DNA of 64,000 nucleotides from a bacterium. Lineage in GTDB: Bacteria; Planctomycetota; Planctomycetia; Pirellulales; Pirellulaceae. The stretch lies in contig WGNR01000017.1 in assembly GCA_016124445.1 (NCBI GenBank), positions 62,001 through 126,000 on the forward strand, written 5' to 3'. Positions 1 to 7,620 of this stretch are shown piece by piece; within the stretch, counting starts at the first letter, position 1; the number at the start of each line of letters is the position of its first letter. The notes under the pieces are model-generated. The model searched no databases. It was not told where the DNA came from and saw only the letters and a list, made by a program, of their open reading frames with translations. Both the position numbers and the translations under genes were made by a program.

Positions 1-3000
1 CAGAGTTGTCGTAGATCTCGACGATGCCCGCCGCGGTCCCCCCTGTGCCTTGCACCCCGATCGAACCAAACTCGTTCGTGGTACTCGACAGGTAAACATT
101 CTTACCGTTCGCAACCTCAACGGTCGTCAGGCCAGTTACCTTTAGTTCATCCGAGAGCTGCGTGATGTCTCCTCCCGCGGTCAAATCAAGCGTCGGCGTA
201 ACAATTCCCCGCAGCTTCATTGTGCTGCCGGCTTTCAAGTCGACGAAGCTGGTACCGCTGACCGTGGCGTTGATCGAGGTGCCCGTCCCTTGCGACAAGC
301 TACCCGCCGTCGTGGCGGTCAGTGTATCGACAATGAATCCTTCCAGCTCCAGATCACCAGTGCTGTCGTAGATTTTGACGTTACCCGCTGCGGTACCACC
401 GGTACCCTGCACACCGATCGAACCGAACTCGTTCGAAGTGTCTGACAGCAGGACGTTCTTGTCCGTCGCGGCAACGAATGTAGCCAAGCCCGAAACGACA
501 ATACCGTCACTCGTCTGCGAAATGGCACCGGCCGACGTAACATTCAACGTCGTGGCATCGATACCACCCAACTGCAGATCGCCATCGCTATCTCGAATAT
601 CGACCGCGCCGGCGGCCCCAGATGCACCGCTGGCCCAGACCGTACCGAACTTATTGGCGGTCGAGGTATTCAACGTGATGGCCGCATTGTCGGCCGAAGT
701 AAACTTGCTCGTTCCGCTGACGTTCAGGCCCGTTGTCGTTTGCAGGATCGCCCCGGCGGAAGTTACATCCAGACTCGCAGTCGTGATCTCGTCCAGAAGC
801 AGATTTCCATTGCCATCGACGATGGTCGTTGCAACGTTCGCCCCCGTTTTCCCACTGGCCGAGACCGCGCCACCGAAGTTATTGTTCGTCGAGTTCAATA
901 AGATCGAGGACGTGTCGCTGGAAACAAACTGGCTGGTCTGGCTGACGTCGATTCCGGCCGCGACTTGGGACATCGCTCCTGCTGATGAGGCTTGGAGCGT
1001 CGTGGCCACGATCGATCCTAGAATCAAACCGGTATCGCTATCGTTGATCACAACATTTCCGGCACGGTTCACACTACTCGATACGGAAACAAGGCTGCCG
1101 AATTGATTGGCCGCGTCCAAGGTCACGTCTTGAGAATCGCCGACAACGAAAGTAGCTCCGGCAGTAACCCAAATCGCGTCGGAAGTCTGCGTAATGTTGC
1201 CTGTCGTTTCGGCATAGATGCTGAACGCGCGGATTTTGCCGATGACCAGATTACCGGCGCTATCGACAATCGAAACACTTCCGGTCTTGCCGGTCCCGGT
1301 GATCTCGTCGACCGAAACCGCACCGACGAAGTTATTCATCGCGTTATTCAGAATCACGAAAGAACCGGCACTCACCGTGACATCGGTTATCCCTCCGATT
1401 TCTATCTTGCCAGTTTGCGTTACGTTTCCACTCGCCAGAATCTTCAGGTCCCCAAGGATTTTCAACTCCGGCAGGGCCAACGCCGGCGCATTCTGAAACA
1501 ATAGCGAAATGTTCGTCATCGAACCGGAAGCAAACTGATCGGTCAGTTCCGTGCCCGTCTTCGAGTTGGGGATCGCTGCGGTCGTGTTGTCGTTACGCAG
1601 GTAGAAGTTGTTCAGGAAATTCGCCCCGCCGACGGTGATGCTGCCGGCAAAGTCGTTCGCGCCATATTGCAGGTCGATATCGCCAGAGGCGGTCAACGTC
1701 AGGTTCGTATCGCCACTGACCATGATGTTCTCGCCGGTAGTTACCTGCGAGATCGAACCGCTGGCGGTCACGTCAAGATTGGCTGCATCGATGGCACCGA
1801 GCAGAATGCTTCCCACGGTCGATTTGAGCGTAATGTTTTGCCCGGTGGCATCGACCTGTCCGCCGAAGCTGTTGCCACTGGCATCCATGACGATATTGCC
1901 GGAAGCGGTCGACGTCAGCTTAGTCGTCGAACTTACCAGCAGGCTCCCGCCAGCAGTTACCTGGGTAATGGAATCCTGGGCACTAATTGCAAGTGTCGAT
2001 ACGTTGACCTGGTCGAGCGAAATGCCACCGGTACCGGCAACGACCGAGACATTGGTTCCTTGAAGATTGAGGTTGCCGACGAAAGCGTTGCCCGTGTTCT
2101 CGAGAATAATATCCCCGTTCGCCTCGAAGGTGGCTGACTCGCCTGACGGAGAGGATTGCACGATCGCCGTACTTGTCCCGTTCTGGACGATGTCGCCGCT
2201 GCCTCCGGTACCGGCGATGACGACCAACTCGCGCACTTCCATGTCATCGAGCATGATCGAGTTCACGTCCGACAGCTTCAAGCTTTCGGGATTCCCAACC
2301 GCGGTGACGAGATTGAAATCGTTGTCGCCGCCCGTCAGATCGACAGAAACACCGCCTACCGCGACCGTATCTTTATTGATCGAAAGAGTGTCCGAAGAAA
2401 TGATCTTGGCGGTCGAACTCGAGTCAACAGTCAACGACGCGCCAGAGGTATTGTCGCTGGAAATGTTGATCGACTTGGTCGAGATGCTTCCGTCGATCTG
2501 AACGTGATCGTCGCCGACCCCCGTGATGCCAACGTCGGTCTCCGACAACAAACTGATCGAATCGACCACCGAAAAATCGGCACCTTGCTCGATTGTCGTC
2601 TGATCGACGTTGATTATTTGCAATGAATTGGCGAGCGTGCCGGTCATCCCTGTGGTCGAATCCCCAAGGAACGTGACCGACGAACCGATCGTATTCAGAT
2701 CGGCGATGATCAGTTGATCGAATTGTGCCAGCGAAATCGTCGCCGATGTTTGAGGGTTGCCATTGAAGGAATCGATACCGCTGATGACGATATCGCCGGT
2801 CATCGAATCCCGACCGATCTCGATCTGGTTGTTCGAACTGACACCGCTCTGGATAGTGATCGTCAGGGAGTTGCCCACCAGGTCGGCGGAAGCATCCAAC
2901 ACCATCCGCGGTTCCAATTCGCGGAACCGCAGTTTCGTATCGAACTGATCCTGGAAGGCCTGTTGAGCGCGCGCTGGAGGCGAGGCCTTTCGGCCGAAAA

Positions 3001-3028
3001 ATCGCTTCCAGAGGCTCTGCTTTTTCAT
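1..3028 (-). CDS. Giant LEPR-motif repeat exoprotein, N-terminal part (3' end outside window)
   Basis: The minus strand is open from an ATG at 3028 to the left edge (about 1009 codons, no stop). The protein begins with a basic stretch, MKKQSLWKRFFGRK, and carries LEPRMVLDAS near residue 45. This is the planctomycete LEPR-XLL type N-terminal signature seen on very large surface or secreted proteins. The rest is Ser/Thr/Gly/Ala/Val-rich, Cys-poor and built of degenerate beta-strand repeats with recurring phrases such as NxFG, GTGGTAAG and AGAISQ. It is probably a beta-helical or fibrous adhesin-like exoprotein. No catalytic domain is visible in this part. Many plus-strand frames over it are open, but they are antisense shadows. 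The neighbouring HlyD/M50 operon may serve its export (inference). The function of the C-terminus cannot be judged. Confidence 0.85.
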   Translation of the reverse strand, partial: MKKQSLWKRFFGRKASPPARAQQAFQDQFDTKLRFRELEPRMVLDASADLVGNSLTITIQSGVSSNNQIEIGRDSMTGDIVISGIDSFNGNPQTSATISLAQFDQLIIADLNTIGSSVTFLGDSTTGMTGTLANSLQIINVDQTTIEQGADFSVVDSISLLSETDVGITGVGDDHVQIDGSISTKSINISSDNTSGASLTVDSSSTAKIISSDTLSINKDTVAVGGVSVDLTGGDNDFNLVTAVGNPESLKLSDVNSIMLDDMEVRELVVIAGTGGSGDIVQNGTSTAIVQSSPSGESATFEANGDIILENTGNAFVGNLNLQGTNVSVVAGTGGISLDQVNVSTLAISAQDSITQVTAGGSLLVSSTTKLTSTASGNIVMDASGNSFGGQVDATGQNITLKSTVGSILLGAIDAANLDVTASGSISQVTTGENIMVSGDTNLTLTASGDIDLQYGANDFAGSITVGGANFLNNFYLRNDNTTAAIPNSKTGTELTDQFASGSMTNISLLFQNAPALALPELKILGDLKILASGNVTQTGKIEIGGITDVTVSAGSFVILNNAMNNFVGAVSVDEITGTGKTGSVSIVDSAGNLVIGKIRAFSIYAETTGNITQTSDAIWVTAGATFVVGDSQDVTLDAANQFGSLVSVSSSVNRAGNVVINDSDTGLILGSIVATTLQASSAGAMSQVAAGIDVSQTSQFVSSDTSSILLNSTNNNFGGAVSASGKTGANVATTIVDGNGNLLLDEITTASLDVTSAGAILQTTTGLNVSGTSKFTSADNAAITLNTSTANKFGTVWASGASGAAGAVDIRDSDGDLQLGGIDATTLNVTSAGAISQTSDGIVVSGLATFVAATDKNVLLSDTSNEFGSIGVQGTGGTAAGNVKIYDSTGDLELEGFIVDTLTATTAGSLSQGTGTSINATVSGTSFVDLKAGSTMKLRGIVTPTLDLTAGGDITQLSDELKVTGLTTVEVANGKNVYLSSTTNEFGSIGVQGTGGTAAGIVEIYDNS
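8..85. repeat. Coding tandem-type repeat, copy A
   Basis: This stretch matches 366-443 at about 85 percent by eye, at an offset of about 358 bp (119 codons). It encodes the NEFGSIGVQGTGGTAAG block of the giant exoprotein. It shows recent internal duplication within an otherwise diverged repeat array. Confidence 0.75.
366..443. repeat. Coding tandem-type repeat, copy B
   Basis: Partner of the repeat at 8-85. More diverged copies of the same protein pattern can be read through to about position 2100. Confidence 0.75.
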
Positions 3029-3476
3029 GAGTCGCGGCTCGAATTGCGGACAGGCAAGAAGAGATTCCGCTGTAGAGGGGGACGGATTAAGCTAGATCTT
3101 TCTAATTCAGCACAAACCTCCTATTTTGCGCCAAATCCCCCAAACTAACGAATTCCCAGGTAGAAGTTCATTCAAGTCACGCCCAGGAATGATGTCAACG
3201 AACTTCCTGGGAATATAGATAAGGCGCCGAAAACTCATTCGTTACAACTGTTTGGGATGCTTAAGTTCCCTTAAAAGGTCCACCCATTGGCGATATTTGA
3301 TGCCCCAATCGCGCGGGAAACTGGGCAAATTGAGAAAGGACTGTCTTTTCTTCCCATAATTGTGCTGGGTGGCGTCAGCGGAGGTCGAATGAAACAGAAG
3401 TATCGATTGGCTCGAGAAGCGCGCCAAAGCGCCGTTACCCACGCGCCTTTCATGCCTGGTAGAGGAATTCGCTTCA
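3029..3476. other. Divergent intergenic region upstream of the giant exoprotein and the proline-rich secreted protein
   Basis: This 448-bp gap should hold the promoters of both flanking, divergently transcribed genes. I see no convincing gene in it. It contains an imperfect inverted repeat: ATTCCCAGG-TAG-AAGTTC at 3152-3169 against GAACTTCCTGGGAAT at 3200-3214. There is no T-run beside it, so it could be an operator or RNA hairpin rather than a terminator. No clear -10/-35 pair was identified. Confidence 0.5.
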
Positions 3477-4451
3477 ATGCCCTGCTTTCTGCAGATTCGA
3501 AAAACTGACTTGCTCGCTGCAGGCTGGGTCCTTGCTCTGCTGATGGTATCGCTCGGCGATCTTCGCTCCGTAGCGGCTGACGATGGCACCTTTGTTCCTC
3601 GTTTTCGCATTCAAGCGGTATCGGGCTCGGCCCGATCTTCCTCGGTCGCCAACAAGCCTGCCCAGCCGAAACCAGTCGCCAAAGCGGCTCACCTGGTCGT
3701 GCTGCAACCGCCGCCTCCATCCTTGCCGCCGCTGGTCGCTCCGGAGCCGGAACCGAAAAAGGAAGACACTGGTCGACCAAGAACGATCGTCCAGCCGATC
3801 CAGCTTCCAACGCCGCCGCAACCGATGGTCCCGCCACCCAATCCCCGGCCGCAAAGTCCTTCGACCAACCAACCCGCCGGTGGCGATACCCTTCCGCCAA
3901 TCTCGCGTTTGCGCGGTCGGCTGAGCAACAAGCCGGAAAGCTTCTTCGAGGATCTCACGCCGGAAGATCGCCAACTGCTTTACGATGGCAAGCTGGCCAA
4001 TCAGTTCGGGATTGGGCGAACCTACGACTACCAGATCGATGGCAAGAAGGTCACGCCGCCGGTCAACATTGCTGCCAAGGTCTTCTCGCGAGAACCGGTT
4101 GAAGACTATGCCTACGGCTACCATCACGACTGGCAACCATCGGTCGCCATGTGGGAAGCCCCGGCGCTGTACCATCAGCCGCTTTACTTCGAAGAAGTCA
4201 ATCTGGAACGCTACGGCAACCAGCATCGGCACCTGCAGCCGGTTTACTCCGCGGCCCACTTCTTTGCCAACACGCTGGCATTGCCTTACAAGATGGGTGC
4301 CTATCCGCCCTCCGAACGGATCTACACGTTGGGCTACCATCGTCCCGGCGACTGGAACCCTTACCAGATCCACACGACTCCGTTCACCTGGAAAGGGGTC
4401 GTCTACACAGGCGTTGTCTACTCCGGCATCGGCGCAGCATTCCCGTTCTAA
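3477..4451 (+). CDS. Proline-rich secreted protein of unknown function
   Basis: 324 residues. The start is ATG with AGAGGA about 10 nt upstream. A hydrophobic segment (about residues 11-33) ending in SVAA-DD looks like a Sec signal peptide. A low-complexity Pro-rich linker covers about residues 75-145 (PPPPSLPPL, PPQPMVPPPNP). The C-terminal half is a compact Tyr/His/Trp-rich domain (for example YAYGYHHDWQPS, SAAHFFANTLALPYKMG). I do not recognise a named family; the style is that of planctomycete-specific exported proteins. It is convergent with the M50-HlyD gene, whose stop codon lies only 12 bp away, and divergent from the giant exoprotein, so it may belong to the same cell-surface locus (inference). 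Confidence 0.75.
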   Translation: MPCFLQIRKTDLLAAGWVLALLMVSLGDLRSVAADDGTFVPRFRIQAVSGSARSSSVANKPAQPKPVAKAAHLVVLQPPPPSLPPLVAPEPEPKKEDTGRPRTIVQPIQLPTPPQPMVPPPNPRPQSPSTNQPAGGDTLPPISRLRGRLSNKPESFFEDLTPEDRQLLYDGKLANQFGIGRTYDYQIDGKKVTPPVNIAAKVFSREPVEDYAYGYHHDWQPSVAMWEAPALYHQPLYFEEVNLERYGNQHRHLQPVYSAAHFFANTLALPYKMGAYPPSERIYTLGYHRPGDWNPYQIHTTPFTWKGVVYTGVVYSGIGAAFPF

Positions 4452-4484
4452 CTTCCACTTCGCTTAAGAAAAGAAGCGGAAGTT
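4450..4484. terminator. Hairpin between convergent stop codons
   Basis: AACTTCCACTTC (4450-4461) pairs with GAAGCGGAAGTT (4473-4484), giving a 12-bp stem with one mismatch over an 11-nt loop. It straddles the stop codons of the two convergent genes and could act in both directions. No good T-run follows on either strand, so it is a weak candidate. Confidence 0.35.
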
Positions 4485-6680
4485 CAACTGCACAAAGCGG
4501 GTCACGATTTGCCAGATGGTTTGCGACCTTCCCGAAACTACCGCGCGGCCAATGGTGCCTGGCAAGATCGGTTGATTCGGTGCCGAGTCCAACTGAACCG
4601 TAGCCCAATAAGCGCCCCGTGCCAGTTTCAGCGAGCCATCTGCTTGGCGTTCGAAACCCAGTGCCTGATTAGTGGTCAGATTGCGAGGAACTTCCGTCGA
4701 TTGATCGGTCGAGATCTCTCGAATCGCTCCGGTGACGCTGTGAAGCGAAGTTCCGTCGAACAAAACCGATACCTGGTCCCCGGTTCGAATCAGTTCAATC
4801 TGATCCTGATTGACCAGCAGCCGCGCCTGCAGTGCCGCCGCATCTCCGATCTCACACAAAAGATCGCCTCGATTTAGCAAGCAGCCACGATTGGTCGGAT
4901 CCAGCGGATCGCCGGACCAATGTGGCAGAAAGCGGCCTGACTGCTCCTGCTTCATTTTATGTGGGGCTGAAATCACCTCGCCGTCAGCCGGGGCACGGAT
5001 GGTTAGATTGTACCGCTCTCGATTGAGCACCTCTTGCCGCTTAAGCAGATCGTCCAGTGCTGCTTGTGCCGTCGGGATCTGCGCGGCGGCGTCTGGGTTG
5101 TTGTTCGACCGCAGTTTTAAGCTCTCCAGATGCAGTTTCTGCAGTTCAACTTCCCCGTCAATCTCCAGCAGGCGTCTTTGCAGGTCATCGTTGCGCAATA
5201 CGGCCAGTACATCCCCTTTGTGCACCTTTTGCTGGGGACTGGCGGTCTCGACGATGCGTCCTTCGACCTGAACGTAGACGCGATGATCGGCATCGATTTC
5301 GGCAATCGCCGGGACATGGACCCGCGACGGAAGCGGAATCATACTCAAACCGGCGACTACCAACAGCGAAAGTCCAATCGCCCAGACCACGCGGCCTTTG
5401 TGCATGGCATCACTCCTTCCCTTGGGTCGCTTCAGCCAACGCCAAAAGCCAATCGCCGGCTGAAACATTAGGCCTGCCACGAACAAGAACACGATTGTAT
5501 GCCACACCGGCAACAGATCGTTCTGCCGGCAGCCTTTGTACAAAAACCAGACGATCAATCCAAACACAAACGTGCGGTACACCAGCGACAAAATCGCATA
5601 GCTTCGCAGTAGCCCTTCTCTCGGCTCAGGGATTACTGCCAACGGCGTACGATAGAACCAATTACGAATCGGCAACCAAAGTGCCTCGCTGGCGCGGCTA
5701 CTCAGATTCGGCAGGTTCAACAGATCGGCCAAAATGTAGTAGCCGTCGTAACGCAAAAGCGGGTTTGCGTTGATCAGAATCGTACTTACTCCGCAGACCA
5801 GGACAATATTCAACAGCCAATCGCTCACCGCCCCAGGTTGCGAGAAAAACCACAGCACGAACGCCCCGGTTGCCAGAATCAATTCCACGTACATGCCTGC
5901 CGCCGACACAAACACGCGCTGCCAGCGTCGCGGAAGGAGCCACGCGTCGGAGACATCGCAGTACATCGCCGGCGTAAACACCAACAACAGCACGCCGATC
6001 TGATGGCATTCGCCTCCCTGGGCTTTGCAGCAGTAAGCATGCCCCAGTTCGTGCAGCACTTTGACCAGGGCAAATGTGATCAGCAGGACCAGCAGGTTTT
6101 CACCCCGGAAAAACTGCGAATCCCCCGGCATGCGTGCCGCAATCGAATCCAAGTTCAACAGTCCCAACAAGAAGGCCAACCCAGCGCAAATCAGCACCAC
6201 AACGACGGTTGTCTTTTGAAACAGCCAATTCACGTACCCTTGGGTCGCAGTCAGAAATCGTTCGGGATCAACGCCTGGCAATCGGATCGAAAGCACTTGC
6301 AACGGAAGCGACGCCCACTCCAGGAGCGATCGTTTTTGCCGTCTTCGGAGTAACGTGTCGGCCTGGTCTTCAGACCCAGCGACGAGCAGCCCCGATTGAT
6401 GCAAGCGATGGCAAAAGCCGAGGATCTCTTGCTGCGAGATCCGATGCGGAGCGAACTGCTCGTCGTACTGCTCCTTGATTTCGGCCAGCGAGTTTCGTCC
6501 ATCGATCCGCCGCATGATGAACACTTCGGATGATCCGAAATGGAAGTAGCGGAGCGTGATGGGATCTTTGACGACCCAGTATTCCTGGCCATCTTCCTGC
6601 CGCTGCGCATAGACAAGATCAGGACGAACGCGAACGCCGCTACGCAGGGCTGGCTCAGGCTGGACGGCGACAGTCGACAC
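4464..6680 (-). CDS. PqqD-like / M50 zinc metalloprotease / HlyD-type adaptor fusion protein
   Basis: 738 residues, inner-membrane protein. The N-terminus (about 15-100) has the PqqD-like pattern ending in a DG-SLAEIKEQY helix. A membrane region of several helices carries HELGH at 210-214 and NPLLRYDG at 306-313. These are the HExxH and NPxxxxDG signatures of site-2-protease/M50 metallopeptidases and predict a zinc site within the membrane. Residues from about 450 to 720 form an HlyD/biotinyl-lipoyl adaptor with a coiled-coil insert (helical stretch EIDGEVELQKLHLESLKLRS). Related proteins are annotated as putative peptide zinc metalloprotease proteins. It is the last gene of a three-gene operon, 3 bp after the second adaptor. 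A role in processing or exporting an envelope protein is inferred; the substrate is unknown. Confidence 0.85.
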   Translation of the reverse strand: MSTVAVQPEPALRSGVRVRPDLVYAQRQEDGQEYWVVKDPITLRYFHFGSSEVFIMRRIDGRNSLAEIKEQYDEQFAPHRISQQEILGFCHRLHQSGLLVAGSEDQADTLLRRRQKRSLLEWASLPLQVLSIRLPGVDPERFLTATQGYVNWLFQKTTVVVVLICAGLAFLLGLLNLDSIAARMPGDSQFFRGENLLVLLITFALVKVLHELGHAYCCKAQGGECHQIGVLLLVFTPAMYCDVSDAWLLPRRWQRVFVSAAGMYVELILATGAFVLWFFSQPGAVSDWLLNIVLVCGVSTILINANPLLRYDGYYILADLLNLPNLSSRASEALWLPIRNWFYRTPLAVIPEPREGLLRSYAILSLVYRTFVFGLIVWFLYKGCRQNDLLPVWHTIVFLFVAGLMFQPAIGFWRWLKRPKGRSDAMHKGRVVWAIGLSLLVVAGLSMIPLPSRVHVPAIAEIDADHRVYVQVEGRIVETASPQQKVHKGDVLAVLRNDDLQRRLLEIDGEVELQKLHLESLKLRSNNNPDAAAQIPTAQAALDDLLKRQEVLNRERYNLTIRAPADGEVISAPHKMKQEQSGRFLPHWSGDPLDPTNRGCLLNRGDLLCEIGDAAALQARLLVNQDQIELIRTGDQVSVLFDGTSLHSVTGAIREISTDQSTEVPRNLTTNQALGFERQADGSLKLARGAYWATVQLDSAPNQPILPGTIGRAVVSGRSQTIWQIVTRFVQLNFRFFS

Positions 6681-6683
6681 GCT

Positions 6684-7583
6684 TTACTTTCCGGCGACTT
6701 TCGTACGCGGGTGAATGGTCATCGAGGCCCGCAGCCCTGGGCGAAGCTTCAGATCTTTATTATCGATATCAATACAAACGCGAACCTGGCCGTTGACCGG
6801 ATCGACTTCCGGATCGACGAAGGTGACTTTGCCTTCGACTTCGATGGCATCCTGGTTGGGGACTTCGACGTGAACGGTCGCCGGCGAGCCGATCATGTCG
6901 ATCATTGCTTCTTCATTGCGAATGAATCCCTCGGCCCGCAGTCGATCAATACGAACAACTTTGACGACCGGGTCGCTGGTTTGTACCCACTCGCCTGATC
7001 GACGAAAGACGTCAACTACCATTCCTTCCAACGGTGAGACGATTTCGTGCTTCTTGAGCTGCGTCTGCACGATTCGCATCTCGGTTTCGCGAAGCTGGGC
7101 CGTCAACTTGGCGATCGCCGTCTTCTCTTCCGATTGTTCGATTTCCAGACGGCTCTTCTCGACTACCAGTCGCAAGCGATCCATTTCGGTCTGCGAAACA
7201 CTCTTTTCCGCGATCGCGAGCGCTTCTTCCGAACGCAACAGTTCCGCCGAAGCGACTTCCAGGCTCTTGCGAGCAAAACGAACGTTCACGTCGTTTTCCG
7301 ATTCCCGTTTGGCGATGCTGAAATCGAACTTTGCCTTTTCAAGCTCCAGGGCAATCTCGTCGTCGTCGATCTTGGCAATCACCTCGCCTCGATCGACCAG
7401 CGTACCGATCTCCGGCTTCACCATTTTCAAAACGCCTGGTTGCTGGGCCGGGATTTCGACCGCCTCGATGATCTTCAGCAACGTCGCCGAGACTTCGATA
7501 TCTTGCGCTTGGGTCGGCGACGATAAAGCCACCGCCAGCAGTAATCCGAACGATCCGACGCACAGGGTTTTTGGGAATGTCAT
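6684..7583 (-). CDS. HlyD-family periplasmic adaptor protein
   Basis: 299 residues when started at the ATG at 7583. That start gives a clean Sec signal peptide (MTFPKTLCVGSFGLLLAVAL, ending SPTQAQ). An upstream in-frame ATG at 7754 would bury the signal and overlap the preceding gene. The layout is classic for membrane-fusion/RND adaptors: a lipoyl half-motif (GVLKMVKPEIGTLVDRGEVI), a long alpha-helical hairpin (about residues 75-165), the second lipoyl half (KHEIVSPLEGMVVDVFRRSG) and beta-barrel domains. No ABC or RND pump gene lies beside it. It sits between two other HlyD-domain genes, so hetero-oligomeric adaptor assemblies are possible (inference). Confidence 0.88.
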   Translation of the reverse strand: MTFPKTLCVGSFGLLLAVALSSPTQAQDIEVSATLLKIIEAVEIPAQQPGVLKMVKPEIGTLVDRGEVIAKIDDDEIALELEKAKFDFSIAKRESENDVNVRFARKSLEVASAELLRSEEALAIAEKSVSQTEMDRLRLVVEKSRLEIEQSEEKTAIAKLTAQLRETEMRIVQTQLKKHEIVSPLEGMVVDVFRRSGEWVQTSDPVVKVVRIDRLRAEGFIRNEEAMIDMIGSPATVHVEVPNQDAIEVEGKVTFVDPEVDPVNGQVRVCIDIDNKDLKLRPGLRASMTIHPRTKVAGK

Positions 7584-7620
7584 CAAGCCAACTCGATTCG
7601 TGCAAAGTTTGCAGAAAGGA

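Noticed and set aside
375..2626. Several long plus-strand open frames opposite the giant exoprotein
   Set aside because: They are antisense to a clearly coding, repeat-bearing minus-strand frame and have no recognisable domains; skewed codon use of the real gene keeps the other strand open.
3242..4373. Minus-strand frames over the proline-rich secreted protein (for example 3474-4373)
   Set aside because: The plus-strand frame has a signal peptide and an organised domain layout; the minus frames read as Arg-rich shadows.
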